In this document: positions 40,566 through 52,492 of the stretch, piece after piece
How positions within the stretch are numbered: the first letter of the stretch is position 1
Layout: the number at the start of each line of letters is the position of its first letter
NCBI GenBank assembly: GCA_963965975.1
Contig: OZ014422.1
Span: forward strand, 248,001 to 312,000
Direction: 5' to 3'
From: Xestospongia bergquistia
Lineage: Eukaryota > Porifera > Demospongiae > Haplosclerida > Petrosiidae
Length of the DNA stretch: 64,000 nucleotides
Made by a program: the position numbers and the translations under genes
Notes under the pieces: model-generated
Databases searched by the model: none
Seen by the model: only the letters and a program-made list of their open reading frames with translations
Told to the model about the DNA's origin: nothing

Positions 40566-40885
40566 GGAAATGAACGGAAACGTTCTGAAACTTGTATAGA
40601 AGTTCAATGGGAGAAACAAACGCAATTCCGTAAATTCGAAGTTAAAGGTAAACATATCAGACATTTTTTTCAGCTTTTTGTGATACTTGAAGATATGAAG
40701 ATAATATATGTGAAGATCCTTGTTGTAATAGTTAATCATGCTTTTAAATAATTTTTAAAATAAGTGCTTTGTAGAAATTTAATTTGATTCTTTAATATCT
40801 GCAATACTTTGGAGACATCATTTAGTATTAGTAAAGAACCTAGAAGACTGAAACTTTTGAAGATTAAAGATGAAGTCAATTTCTA
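40566..40885. repeat. Inverted repeat, left arm
   Basis: From about 40,640 to 40,880 this matches the reverse complement of about 43,460-43,680. Examples are 'gttaatcatgcttttaaa', 'tgctttgtagaaa', 'gcaatactttggagacat' and 'gaagattaaaga', all found inverted on the other side with small differences. The outer 40 bases (from about 40,566) also resemble a block at about 7,107-7,150. Confidence 0.8.
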
Positions 40886-42014
40886 CAATTTTACCGATGT
40901 GTTTCTTTCTACACTAATATTTGACACTTTTATAAAACTATAAATCATGCTTACTTGATCACTACTATTAATATATACATGTTGTACAAACCACACAAGA
41001 AAATGGATCCATAAAAATACTAACTATTGATTGTTTTCATTCCTGAACTTTCCAGCAGGTTACTACATTACCCATAGAATCCCAAATCCCAATAATAGCA
41101 TCTAAAAGTGAGATAGCCATTTGCCAGAGAAAGTTATTCAAACTTGTCTTTAAGATTTCTTGTTAAATAAAAGTCCCCTCTGAATGGCACTCTTAAGACA
41201 GTCAGCACTATTTATCTGACTTGACACAGATCTTAATCCACAAAAAGACAAGTGCAACGAAGGTACATCTACAAGTTCTATATATGTTTTTGTGAGTAGG
41301 TAGAAGTATAAAACTGTTACCAATGGCAACCTCACTGGGGGTAGAACCTTAACTTATTTTGACTTGTTACGGCAACCCAATTACTTAAATACATGTACAT
41401 GTACAAATAAACATGTACATGTTTATATCTGTTGCCTCTTATTGTAGTAAATGATATTGTAATATCATAGTGTTAACAGATGAAATCTATAATTTTTTCT
41501 TACTATCTTTTTCAAACTTGACCAGCAAAAATGAACAGCAAATACATGTAAATGTATTTATTTCATAAATAAAAAGTAACACAAAAAACAACGTTATTAA
41601 TTTCACATTAAAGTATAGTGTTTCTTTACAGGCTACCTAGACACTTAAAAATATAAATAATCTAAATATTAATTGCTCCTAAAAAATAAAATAAAAAGTA
41701 TATTAGTGGTCAGGTATTATGACTTCAATCATAATGATACTGATGTATCTTGAATATGTCTTTAATTTTTTATTAGATTCTCAATATCAGGATTTCAATA
41801 CATTTAATAAACCAGTCAAACCAATTAAATTTATTATCTGATATTTTCTTTGTTCGTTTTATAATTGTAATACCAATTGTATATTTTGTACATACCGTAC
41901 AACTTATCAAATTTGTGGGATGTTCTCTATGACAGACTGAGGACCAGTTCTACTGACATTCCTTCCCAGTCAGTAGTAATAGATGTAAGATTATGAAAAT
42001 AAAAAAATTAAAAA

Positions 42015-42445
42015 AAAACCCTTGTGTGTTGCCCAAACGATTCCTACTCGCTCACCCACTCAGGCTTCCACTTAGGCTCCAGGATTCCCTGCTATTGCTA
42101 GCTGGGACCGCCACCTGGCTTGGTAACCCTCGTCTTCGCGAGGTAATCCTGGCTGGAGCGTCGCCCTAACTTAAAACCAGCCGTACGGGATTCCAGCTCT
42201 TAGGGAATGTCGCATTCAGGAACCGGGAACCACAAATACACCAGCCTCATCTCGTTTAAAGGGAGACTACCAGCCCTATCCTAGTCGGCCTTTCGGATAC
42301 TCCGTAGAGTATGCTGGTAACCATCTCAGAGGTCTGATGCATTGCAGAACGCTGGCCCACAACACACTGGCACTCATGACTGTTTTGGTTTGCTTTTATA
42401 TGTACTTACGATTTTGTCTTCAGTCTCTTGTGGGGCGCACTGTGT
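42015..42445. repeat. GC-rich island, suspected dispersed repeat or retroelement fragment
   Basis: About 430 bases with clearly higher GC than the ~33% surroundings, with sharp edges: an A-rich run (about 41,995-42,019) on the left and AT-rich DNA on the right. It includes a 'cctcgtcttcgcgagg' hairpin (about 42,128). One plus-strand frame stays open for about 100 codons (about 42,172-42,477) without an ATG. No reverse transcriptase motif and no convincing pol III boxes were seen. Identity unknown. Confidence 0.45.
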
Positions 42446-43079
42446 ACCGTTATGAATATCATTAATGGCACCTATGAATATGATTACTAGCATCGACGAA
42501 CAAATCTAAAGCTATACTTTTAATGACCAAGAATAAACTAGTCCTACTTAAGCAAACTAAAACAACACTACTAATTATAATTGTTATCATATTTTAATTT
42601 TATAGGGGCTTAAAAAGTAAAAATCATTACCTAAAACACTCTTCTTCATTATCTTTTGTTCCTTCTATCTAAATATATAACAGCTCCTTCAGTTCCTTGA
42701 GTGCTCCAGATAAATATTTTAGGATAACTTTCTCCAGCTAATGGCTGTTAACTTACTTTGTTGTAGCTATGATTAGCTAATTATATAGAATCGACCTTAG
42801 ACTGTTTATATAACAGTTAATACAAAAAATGGACATTCATAATTTTGTGTATCAATTTTTATAAGAAGTGGTACCACAACTTTAACCTTTTAAAAAAAGT
42901 GCAATGTAAAAATATAGCCAGATGAATAATAAGTTATAAGGTTAATATGAACACAAAGCTAAAAATACCAGTTAAACAGGTTTTGGATGTAATAAATCTA
43001 TACTATCAGTCACAACGAGGGACAGGGGTCAACTCCCTTCTGGAGGGGGAGATGAGAAGAGAGGTGGGGTTTCATTTTA

Positions 43080-43420
43080 TCTCTCTTCAGTAGGTGTAAG
43101 ATCTTCAAGTACTTCTAATATTAATTTCTCAATTGTACACCAATCTTGTGAAGGGACAATGTCCTGATTCTTGGGTGTTTGTTACACAAGTGTATTTTGT
43201 AACTTTTCTTGATCATCCTCCACTTGGTACTGTACTTTCTCTTTTTCTTTTTGTATTTCTTCCTTTTCTATATCTTTGTCTTCTTAAGAAGCCACTTTTG
43301 TTAGTAGTTTACTTAATGCATTATAGCTCTCATGATCATCTTGTAAACTATTAGACAACACTTCTACTGGATACTCTTCAGGTTCAATATGTAATACCTT
43401 AAATATGTTATTAATATAAG
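43080..43420 (-). pseudogene. Decayed coding remnant
   Basis: The minus strand reads like protein in pieces broken by stops: 'VLHIEPEEYPVEVLSNSLQD' (about 43,340-43,400), then 'KDIEKEEIQKEKEKVQYQV' (about 43,220-43,280), then 'PSQDWCTIEKLILEVLEDL' and TPTEER-stop (about 43,095-43,160). The acidic/lysine composition and the clean last stop suggest exons of an unrecognised gene, either lost or spliced in a way I cannot resolve. It lies just inside the right arm of the inverted repeat. Confidence 0.3.
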
Positions 43421-43454
43421 TACATGTGTTAGTGACTTACTTGAGGCTATTTCT

Positions 43455-43680
43455 TTTAACAGGCTTTTCTTTAATTTTCAAAGGTTTCAGCCCTCAGGTT
43501 CTTCAACATTGTTACTTTATGTCTCCAAAGTATTGTAGATATTAAGGAATCAAATAACTTTCTACAAAGCATTTGGTTTAAAAATCATTTTAAAAGCATG
43601 ATTAATTATTACAACAAGTATCTTCACATGATTGTGTCAAAAAAAGCTGAAAAAAATTTCTGATATTTTTACCTTAACGT
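43455..43680. repeat. Inverted repeat, right arm
   Basis: Reverse complement of the block at about 40,640-40,880 (about 80-85% by eye). The arms are separated by about 2.6 kb that includes the GC-rich island. Confidence 0.8.
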
Positions 43681-43746
43681 GATCATATATAAAGTTTATT
43701 ACAAATGAGATTAAATACTAGTGAGCTACACTAGATCTGTCATAAA

Positions 43747-45301
43747 CTATGTGTAATTAGTATTATAAATAAGCCCATTTTCATCCACCTTCAGGTCACT
43801 AGTTTCCACTGGTATTGATGGCCTTGCACCATATAATGGATTTTTTTTAGTCGGTATATCATCATGTACACGAGGATCTGGAGACTTCTGACTCTCACGG
43901 ACATAGTCATATTGAAGTGCGTCAATACTAGCATAAGGATTTTCATTGGTTCGAGGGAGATCAGAAACTTCAACAAGTGACCTATTAACAACAAATAACT
44001 ATTAAATGAATAAAGATAAAAGTTTTAGGACTCACTTGATAGCTTTGTCATTCAAATCATTTTCCACAGTATTCTCACGAGGCTCACTGTAATACAACTA
44101 AATGATACAAGACACAATTAATTTATAATTACTTTTTCTTTCTTTGTTTTTGCACTCTCCATCCCCAAACACCAACTATCAAACATACAACTAATAAAAT
44201 CAATATAACAAACACTACTCCACCAGCTGCACTAGAGCCAATTATGATCAGTTGAGTAGTATCTTTCAGAGGACCTGCTGTCACAGATGGTAGTGCAGTA
44301 GCAGTACTTCTAAAATTACTAGACATAGCAGTTATTGTATCCATGATCATTGTTTGTGTCATTGTTGATGATGTCAGCACTATAGTAGTACCCATGATCA
44401 TTGTTTGTGTCAATGTTGATGGTGTTGGAACTATAAAAGGTAATATTGAAACTTTAATTACAAAACTATTTTGCTTTGAAAATGACTGTGGTTTAGTGAA
44501 ATAGCTGAAAAAGGATTAACTTAATAATCTAATATGATTATGATATTTATAAATACAGTATACTTGGAACTATGTCAATATCAACACTACCAAAACAAAT
44601 AGCAAAATAATGTCTATTTAATGGACTATGATATCCATATCATATCACATACCAATACATCCATAAACTTGAAACTGGATGCAAGCACGATCTGTATTCC
44701 ATGAACCAGGCAATGCAACAATTCGTATAAGTTCAGTTATTACTGGAGAAGGAAGTTGGGCAACTTGAGGATCCTCATTTGCTTCTCTTGGAAAAACCTA
44801 AATGTTATGAAGCAGCTGTTTCTCTAAATTGCTTTAATGTTTGAACTATATACCTTTGGATTACCAGTATCATTATTTATTACATACTGGAGTTGTCCTC
44901 CATTTAGACCATATTGTATATTGTAGTTGACAATATACTCATCACTCAAAACAATGATACGGTCATGACCAGCTACACTGACATTTATCACCTCAACAAG
45001 GTTACCAAATGTTACTTGGACCCATGGGGAATGACCAGTGCCACTCAATGGCATAGAACACCAACATTCATCAGATCCTAACCTGGCCTGTTCAGGAGTA
45101 TGGTCTTCATCAGCATAGCTAATAGCAGTGAAAGCATCATTAGACAAATTGCTATCTATTAATGGTTGAGATTGACTGCATTCTGCAATAAAAAGCAACC
45201 TCATGACAATCACTAGCATTATCATGGTTTACAGTCTTACCACAGTTAGCTAAGGTAGTAAACAGCAGGAGCACTAAATATAATGTTATATGAAGATACA
45301 T
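43747..45301 (-). CDS. Discoidin-type single-pass membrane receptor C
   Basis: Type I membrane protein. Signal-peptide exon MYLHITLYLVLLLFTTLANC (45301-45242) ends in phase 1. It joins 'ECSQSQPLIDSNLSNDAF...' and a discoidin/F5-8C-like domain over two exons: 'EQARLGSDECWCSM', 'GHSPWVQVTFGNLVEVINVS' and the closing 'RACIQFQVYGC' (about 44,660-44,700). A Thr/Met-rich stalk with repeated 'TQTMIM' follows (44,330-44,430), then a membrane helix (about 44,165-44,260) with KQRKKK stop-transfer. The cytoplasmic tail has NPYASI, YDYV, NPLYG and LIYNTNYT before the stop 43749-43747. Closest relative in the window is receptor D. Ligand and function unknown; the NPxY motifs suggest PTB or SH2 adaptor binding or endocytosis. 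Confidence 0.75.
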
Positions 45302-45699
45302 CATTCAACAGAGAACTGGTTAAACAGACTGGTAAAGTGAATTATAACTACTACCACCACCTCATTTATAAGATTTCACTTAAAATATGTCAGGTATTAT
45401 ATACCATAATTATATAATTACGTAATTATAAGTCTGCAGTAAATGTTAATTGTTAAGTGGTAGTGTTTTTTAGAGTGAACTCCTTTCTCAAAGGTGATAA
45501 TTATTCATTATTTAATTTTTTATAAAAATTTGGTACATCAAAATGAGATCTATATTGTCAGGGTCTTTATCCCTTTGATTTAGTAAATGCAAAATTTAAA
45601 TCTGAAAATAAACATCATTGTGGACACCTTCCAATAACTAATACTGAACAGCTATTTCAGACTGGTACTAATCCTAGCCTCTGCAGTCTCAGACCAGTA

Positions 45700-45952
45700 C
45701 ATATCCTCAGAAGTCTTGATCTTCAAATCCTATTAACCTGGCCTGTTCAGAAGTGTTGTCTTCATCAACATAGCTAGCTAACTATAATAAACTTAATGAA
45801 ATTAATTAATAATGGCTAAGATTGACTGGATTTTACAACTAAAGATACCAGCCCACATAACATCATGATTTACAGTCTTACCACAGTTAACTAAGGTAGC
45901 AAACAGCTGGAACACTAAATATAATGTTACATGAAGGTACTTCAGCTCCATT
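45700..45952 (-). pseudogene. Relic of a C/D-type discoidin receptor
   Basis: Contains a signal-peptide exon very like those of C and D ('YLHVTLYLVFQLFATLVNCG', about 45,890-45,945). About 110 bases downstream is a scrap 'SYVDEDNTSEQARL' (about 45,730-45,770), matching 'SYADEDHTPEQARLGSDE' of receptor C. The rest of the gene is missing and the scraps are broken by stops, so this is a decayed third copy between C and D. Confidence 0.65.
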
Positions 45953-46308
45953 ACACAACAAGAGAACTGATAAAATAATAAAAAGACCACTGCACTTGAT
46001 TTATTAATTTTAATATTTTAATAATTTTATCTCTATTATTTATTTGTATAATTCCTCCAGATGTAGTTGTAGTGTAGCTGTAGCATACTAATATTAATAG
46101 TATTATGTTAATACATTGTTCATTTTCTCATTCTATGATTCTCATTTGTTGCTGAAGCCTGTTGCTTGCTAAAATATATTAGTAATGAGGATATTGCTCA
46201 TGTGACAATGGATCAAAATGACATTATTATTAGCTATAAATATATTATTGTTCTTGCCTTTTTGAATATAATATTATTATTATTAAAAAACAATGCATTA
46301 ATAAATAG

Positions 46309-48051
46309 TTATCGAGCTCCACTAGATACATTGTAAAGAGGATTATTAGTGAACTCATTTTCATTCATCTTCAGATCACCATCCACTATTGCACCATATA
46401 CAGGGTTATCAGTAGTCTGAACATCACTGTGTCCCATAGGCATATAATCTTTAATATGACTTGGATCTGGAACTGAAACTTTTCCACTTAATATATCATT
46501 ATGACATGCATAGTCATAATGGAGTTCATTAGTATTGATGCAATCATAAAGATTATCATGGCTTTGCTTTTTAGGGAGATCTGGCACAGTACATGTATTA
46601 AAAGGTGAACTAAAGGGTATTTTTTACATGAATAGAAACAGAATATTTAGAACTAACTTAATATCTTTGTCTCGTATGAGTTTACAATAATTCCCAATTG
46701 AATCAGTATTCTCATAAGACAAAGAAATGTCATTGAGTCCACTATAATACAACACAACAGGTAATTCAAAGCTATTTTATACTTACCATAATTTTTTTTT
46801 CTGTCTTTGTACTCTCCAGTAACTCCATGCACATATCAATAAACACACTACTACTAAAACTATCATTAAGAACACTGCTCCACCAGCTGCACTAAATATT
46901 ATAATTAGTTGAGTAGAATCTTCTGGATGATGACCTATCGTCACAGATGGTCGGAGACTAGTAGTAGTTGTCATCACAGATGGCGATGAGAAATTGCTGA
47001 CAGTTGATCTATTGCCAGTAGAAGAAGTAATGATATTTTTAAAATTGTTAGAAGATATAGTAGTTAGTACATCATTGCTAGGAATTATAATACTGGTAAT
47101 AGTATCTCCAGATCCTTCAAAAGAGGCATCCATGGTGATCATTTGTTCATCTGTAGTGATGTAGATACTCTTATAAAATGAGGCTGTAGAACTAGTGACA
47201 TAAGATGATGTTTTTGATGGTTTAGGTACTAAAAGGTAAGAATAAATCACATAATTTCATTTGATACATTAAAAGAAGAATTGAAACAAACCAGTGCAGT
47301 ACAATCATTGCATGTTGATAAACTGTGATAAAAATATCACATAATTTGTAACATTGTACTGTAAGAGTTCATATTATCTCATGTTATCAACTATTTAATT
47401 GTGTCTATATAAATTACTACAACATACCAATACATCCATAAACCTCAAACTGGATACAAACCCGATTTGTATTAATCCAAGAACCTGGCAAAACTATAAT
47501 TCGTATAATTTCAGTTATTAGTGGAGAAGGTAGTTGAACAGTTTGAGAATGACTTTTTGCTTCTCTTGGAAAAACCTAAATGGTTTATAATGGCTATTTC
47601 AACTTGTTTTACTGTGTGGACTACCTTTCCACATCCAGTGTCATTATTTATTACATACTGAAGTGGTCCTCCATTTAAACCATATTGTATATTGTAGTTA
47701 ACAAAAGGTGTGTCACAATCTTCTACACTGACATTTACAACCTCAACTAGGTCATCAAATTCCACTTCTACCCATGGAGAATGACCAGTGCCATTCAATG
47801 ACATGGAACACCAACACTCTTCAGATCCCAACCTGGCCTGTTCAGGACTATGCTTTTCACTCTCATAACTAACAGCACTGAAGTCATAACCAGACAAATT
47901 CTTATTTATTAATGCCTGAGATTGATTGCATTCTGTAATAAAAAGAAATATCATGACAATCACTAACATTATCATGATTAACAGTCTTACCACAGTTAAC
48001 TAAGGTAGCAAACAGCAGGAACACTAAATATAATGTTATATGAAGATACAT
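46309..48051 (-). CDS. Discoidin-type single-pass membrane receptor D
   Basis: Same plan as receptor C. Signal peptide MYLHITLYLVFLLFATLVNC (48051-47992) in a phase-1 exon joins 'ECNQSQALINKNLSGYDF'. The discoidin domain has 'EQARLGSEECWCSMSLNG', 'PWVEVEFDDLVEVVNVSV' and closing 'RVCIQFEVYGC' (about 47,425-47,465). A Ser/Thr-rich stalk (47,220-46,920), a membrane helix (about 46,820-46,900) and WRVQRQKKK follow. The tail is longer than C's and carries LSYENTD, NLYDCI, DYMPMG, NPVYGA and NPLYNV; stop at 46,309. YMPM is the classic docking sequence for the p85 SH2 domain of PI3-kinase (family knowledge). Ligand unknown. Confidence 0.77.
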
Positions 48052-48593
48052 CAGCTCCCATTAATATTACGCAACAAGAAGACTGATAAAAGATACTATT
48101 GCTTCTCACTTTATAAACTACTCCATATAATTATGAATAACAATTATCATTCAGTGCTAAGTGTATAAAAAATATTTCTAGTGTATTTTTATATAGGTTT
48201 GTGTTTTGGCTAAGGCCTAGGATTCCAAATTTGTTTACTAATTCCAGAGAGCCTTCCACTTTAGTCCCTGTATCATATCATAGTCTCTACACCAAGTATA
48301 TCATTACCATTATAGGAACAATAATGTCTGTGTAGTTGCCAAATAGAAATCAACTATAAATAAAATAAAGAAAGTAATTCCATAATATGATACTTGTATG
48401 TTGAATATTACATCATCATGTATGGCACACCTCTTCACCCACTCAGTTGTAGAAGACTTTAAGGTTTCTTTGTAGTTCTGGAGTTCAAAGTAATTATAAA
48501 ATGACATCACACAGGATGTGAAGTTGGTATACAGTTTATCTCTAGTCATTAGCTAATTGCAGTACAGGATATCTCTTGCTAGCTTAGAGAGAG
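48052..48593. other. Divergent intergenic region, receptor D / receptor A
   Basis: About 540 bases between two divergent receptor starts; should hold both promoters. A 79-codon minus-strand frame at 48,310-48,549 has a hydrophobic end but no signal peptide and no recognised similarity; I do not call it a gene. Confidence 0.5.
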
Positions 48594-51500
48594 ATGAAGT
48601 GTGTAATGTATCTACTATTATTATATCTCTTAGGATCACTCTTTAGTTGCAGCTATAGCAATCAAGGTGAGTGAAGAGTGTCATCAATGGACAGTTGTTT
48701 TAGAAAATCTCTAATTTGTTCAGTGTGTTATGAAGTTCATCCTCTGGTAGCAGAAGAGAACGGGAAGAGAGTAAATAGTATCAATTCTAGACTATGTGGA
48801 GATAAAATATCATTGATTTACTCTTCTATGACTCACTTTGATCATATCAGTTTGATTTTGAGTGGTAAATTAGAACAATGTCAGAGAACACAATACAATA
48901 TTACTAAGGAACACCTCAAACAAGAAGTAAGATGATGGAGATGTCTATGGAATAAAAAGATTTTAAAATTCTATCTTATTTTCATTTCAGGTAATTATTG
49001 GCCATAGCTCTTGTGAAATTAAAGTTGCTCATATAAGTTCAACACTCCATATAGCAAATAAACATGGAGTATGTATAGAACAGATTAAAGTAAAGGACTG
49101 CCATAATATGAAGCATGGAGGGTCAAACAGTGGTGCAATTTCCAAAAGATGGCTTCCTAAAGAGCATCCATATAATGCTGACAAATTTCATTCATCATGT
49201 TAGTAATGGTACACGCACCCACAGTTGTGTGTCAACATTTGATGATCAAACAAGGAAATATTTATATATTAAATCAAGATTATCCATGACTTCACTGTCA
49301 ATGTATTTATAATACAGTTGCTAGCCAACAAAAAATCTATTTTAAATGACTTATAATGCACTGTTGATATCTAACAATTTAATTAGTTTTAATGACTGCT
49401 TGTTTTCTTTAGTAAATGGATTGTTTGTTGGACTTCTTTCATGTGGTGTGATAGTTGTAATGATAACAAGTTCAATAGGAGTACTTTTAAGGTAATGCCA
49501 AAGTAGTATACTATGCAATGGTCCTTGTTAGTATACATTGTGACGCTACTATTATAGTAATTAGAAATTGTTTAATACAACAAGGAATATCTTATAACTC
49601 CAAGAATTATAATTAATGCTAATTTTCATATTCTACAGTTGTTGTAATAAGCCCAAACATCATGATGTAGAAGAGGGTGCTGGACTAACTAACAATATTT
49701 ACCAAAATCAAGAGTAAGTCATTTTGAAATTGAAAGTCAAGTCATTTAATGACTCAATTTGTTTGTGTATACAGTAGAACATCTATACCGTTATTAATTA
49801 CTGGATCGCATGCGCCTCCTGGTACTCCTGAGGAAATCAATAGAGGTGAACAAACATATGATGTAAAATAAGAAATACAAACAGATGGTATCAGTTTCAA
49901 ATCAATTAAGACTATCCTTATTTAATAATGGCTTCTTCTCCTACAATAGTCTCACTTCCATTTACACCTCCAGACTACATTACCTCATTACAATTGGCTA
50001 ATGGAGACATCCCTCCACCAACTCCTCCAAGAAACAGTGTCCGAGCTAGTAATATTCAAATCAACGAGAACTATGAGCCTGAGGCTAATAATGAATGTGA
50101 CAACAACAATGATGTACAAAGCATTGACTCAACTGGTAAGGAAATGTTAACTGTCAATCAATACAGAAACCTTATGTGTATCAATACTGACCACATAAAA
50201 GCTTAGGGGAATATATGATAGTTTGAACTAGATAATCTATACAAGGAATTATTTGTTATATTTACTAGTGATAGTAATCCCCTCAACATGTTTAGTTCAC
50301 TTTGATATACACTTCTCTAAAGGAAGTGACTTAGACACATTAATGAATTTAAAATAACTTTCTATTCAATGGAAACATAGAAACATACAAGTCTTCTTTC
50401 TTCTCACAGAACTTGATCCTCATTATTACATTCTCGAGGGAGAAATGAACATTTGTAAGGACAAGGAAATTCCTGTTAATGAAGATAGAAAAGGGTCCTC
50501 TTCAGGTCAAGAAACTACTAAATCACCAGAATCAGGGAGACAATCAGGTGAGATTGGATATACCTTGCACAAAATACTTTGCTGTGTTACTTTCTAAGGA
50601 GAAAGAGCATATTTTGTTCTTGATATCACTGAAGATGGACCTTCTCCAACAGGTGAAGCCAATAAAACTCCAGGTGTGTCATTAGTGTACTCTATGTTAC
50701 TCCACTAATATTGTTTTTTTACTTTGTAGTTGGCAACAGAATTTATCATGTACTAGAACCACTTAATTCAGAATCTCAACTTTGTTCATTGTGTAACAAA
50801 CCACTACAAGAGGAGCAAGGTGTGTGTGTTATCTACTTTGATATGGAGATATTAATTTCTCTTATAGACTCAATGTATCTTGTCATTCTTCCTGATCAAC
50901 ATAAAGATCTCCATGATAAATCAGACACTACCGACAATACAGGTAATTGTAACAGGATATTTTATTATCTGTCTAATTATTATTATTAAAATAGAGGATG
51001 ACCCCATATATCATGTACTGGAACAACCATCAGTTATATGTCAATCTTGTCTCTGTGCGCAAGGTAATTGTCATACTATTGTTAGTATTATGAGATAGAT
51101 CATATTTTACAATGTATTATTATAGAATCTGATCCTATTTATCATGAAGTTGGTGGTAACACAACAGGTAAAATAATTTCATTTATTGAGAAAGTAAAAT
51201 GATGTTTATTACAGATCCTGATCCTGTTTATGAGAAAATTAAAAATATGATAAGACAAGATACATCAGTCAGTTTAAAATCTCACATTTATTCTACTGTT
51301 CCTAGTATTGATGTACCAGAGCCAGGTAATATGATATGACTTAATTATTAATATTGTTCATCAAATGCATTATTGGTCTTTAGATGAGCCCCAAACACCT
51401 TCAAGTTCAAGGAAGGTACTTTTACAGGAGATAAGAGTAGCCAGTAGTAGCAGTGATTACGCTAGTGTCCCCAACTCTCCAGTACAAGAAACAACACGTC

Positions 51501-52492
51501 AATTAGGAGATGATGACAAGAGTGATCAGCGTCACCATAGTAACTTATCTCACCTTGTTAGTACACTAAAATCAAAATTAATGTATCAGCTGAAACACAT
51601 GAGGCAACAAGATGTACCAGCAAACTCTAGAGAAACTGCCATTTCTCCAAAACAAGTTGACACCAACTCAAAATCCATTGACATGATACCCATCAATGAC
51701 AATGATAATGAGCCTCCTCAAGCACCTCACCACACCTACATTAACACAGGACCTACAGTAGATCCTGCTATCACTCTCACACAGGTCCAAATGAAACTAG
51801 ATAGCATGAAAAGTCACATGGAAAAGAAAAGGAAACCTTCGTATTCAATGGATAACTTATCTCCTCGAAGTCTTGTTCGGTCCAAGTCTCATAATAATTA
51901 TACACCACTTATAATTGCACAGAGACAAAAGACAGGATCATATCATGTACTCAATGTAGAGGATATCTGGAGACATCAATTGGCTAATCGATATGCACCT
52001 GTTTCAATAGTAATGGCAAGATCCCCCAGTCCAGTCAAGGCCCGAAAGGGTACTAGTATGAAATCACGTAAGAGCTTTATACGTGAAAAACTAGTCACTG
52101 GTTGCCATGACTCCAATACTTCTGATTATGAAGTGCCTCTTGCAATCCTCCCAAAACCTTCACAGGAGGTAATTCCACCTCCACAGGAGGCAATTCCCCC
52201 TCCACATGTCCTTCAAACCAGGAAGAGTCTTCCCCGTCAGGATGCTTTACCTTTCATTGAACAGTATTATGACTCTCTTATCCCTGAAGATGATGAAGGA
52301 AGACTGTATACAGTGAGCAGTGAACCATGTCTTGGATCTTTGTGTAATGATTATGATTACTTGGAGAAACTATCGCGAACTCCCTCGCCAACAAAATCTC
52401 CAATGAGACTGCCATTAGACAGGAAGGTTAGTGTTCCTCCATCCAACAATGATTATTATGATCATACTTGGGATGAAGAGACAGAGTGTTAA
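48594..52492 (+). CDS. Membrane receptor A with a long tyrosine-motif tail made of phase 1-1 exons
   Basis: Signal peptide MKCVMYLLLLYLLGSLFSCS at 48,594. The ectodomain of about 130 residues is Cys-containing and unrecognised (48,723-48,928 and 48,991 to about 49,130; the donor of the second exon is uncertain). A membrane helix is encoded at 49,413-49,491, followed by SCCNKPKHHD. The tail then runs over exons 49,950-50,135, 50,410-50,547, 50,599-50,673, 50,730-50,819, 50,868-50,942, 50,995-51,063, 51,126-51,167, 51,215-51,325 and the large last exon from 51,384. The eight internal ones are each a multiple of three and join in phase 1. Tyr motifs: NYEPEA, DPHYYILE, RAYFVLD, NRIYHVLE, SMYLVILP, DPIYHVLE, DPIYHEVG, DPVYEKI. 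The last exon (about 369 residues) adds SDYASV, HTYINT, SDYEVP and Pro-rich stretches (PPPTPPR is in the first tail exon). AATAAA at about 52,559. Probably a signalling scaffold receptor. Confidence 0.72.

Larger units (their letters stand above)
40492..43746. other. Gene-poor 3.2 kb gap
   Basis: The longest stretch without a convincing gene. It holds the two arms of an inverted repeat, a GC-rich island, palindromic 'acatgtacatgt' strings near 41,395-41,420, and small coding-like remnants. One 61-codon minus-strand frame (41,150-41,335) has no recognised similarity. Not annotated as a gene. Confidence 0.7.

Noticed and set aside
41150-41335. 61-codon minus-strand frame with a hydrophobic start
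   Set aside because: No recognised domain, no splice partners, low-complexity surroundings; not enough to call a gene.
42015-42445. Self-cleaving (HDV-like) ribozyme or tRNA-derived SINE in the GC island
   Set aside because: A 'GGGCAAC' string and hairpins caught my eye, but the required paired helices and pol III A/B boxes could not be laid out.
48310-48549. 79-codon minus-strand frame between receptors D and A
   Set aside because: Lies in the divergent promoter region; no signal peptide and no similarity recognised, though part reads like coding sequence.
49928-50206. Separate small gene starting MASSPTIV after an apparent stop at 49,871
   Set aside because: A phase-1 donor before that stop (AATAGAG|GTGAAC) and the acceptor at 49,949 join the two parts in frame, so it is a tail exon of receptor A.
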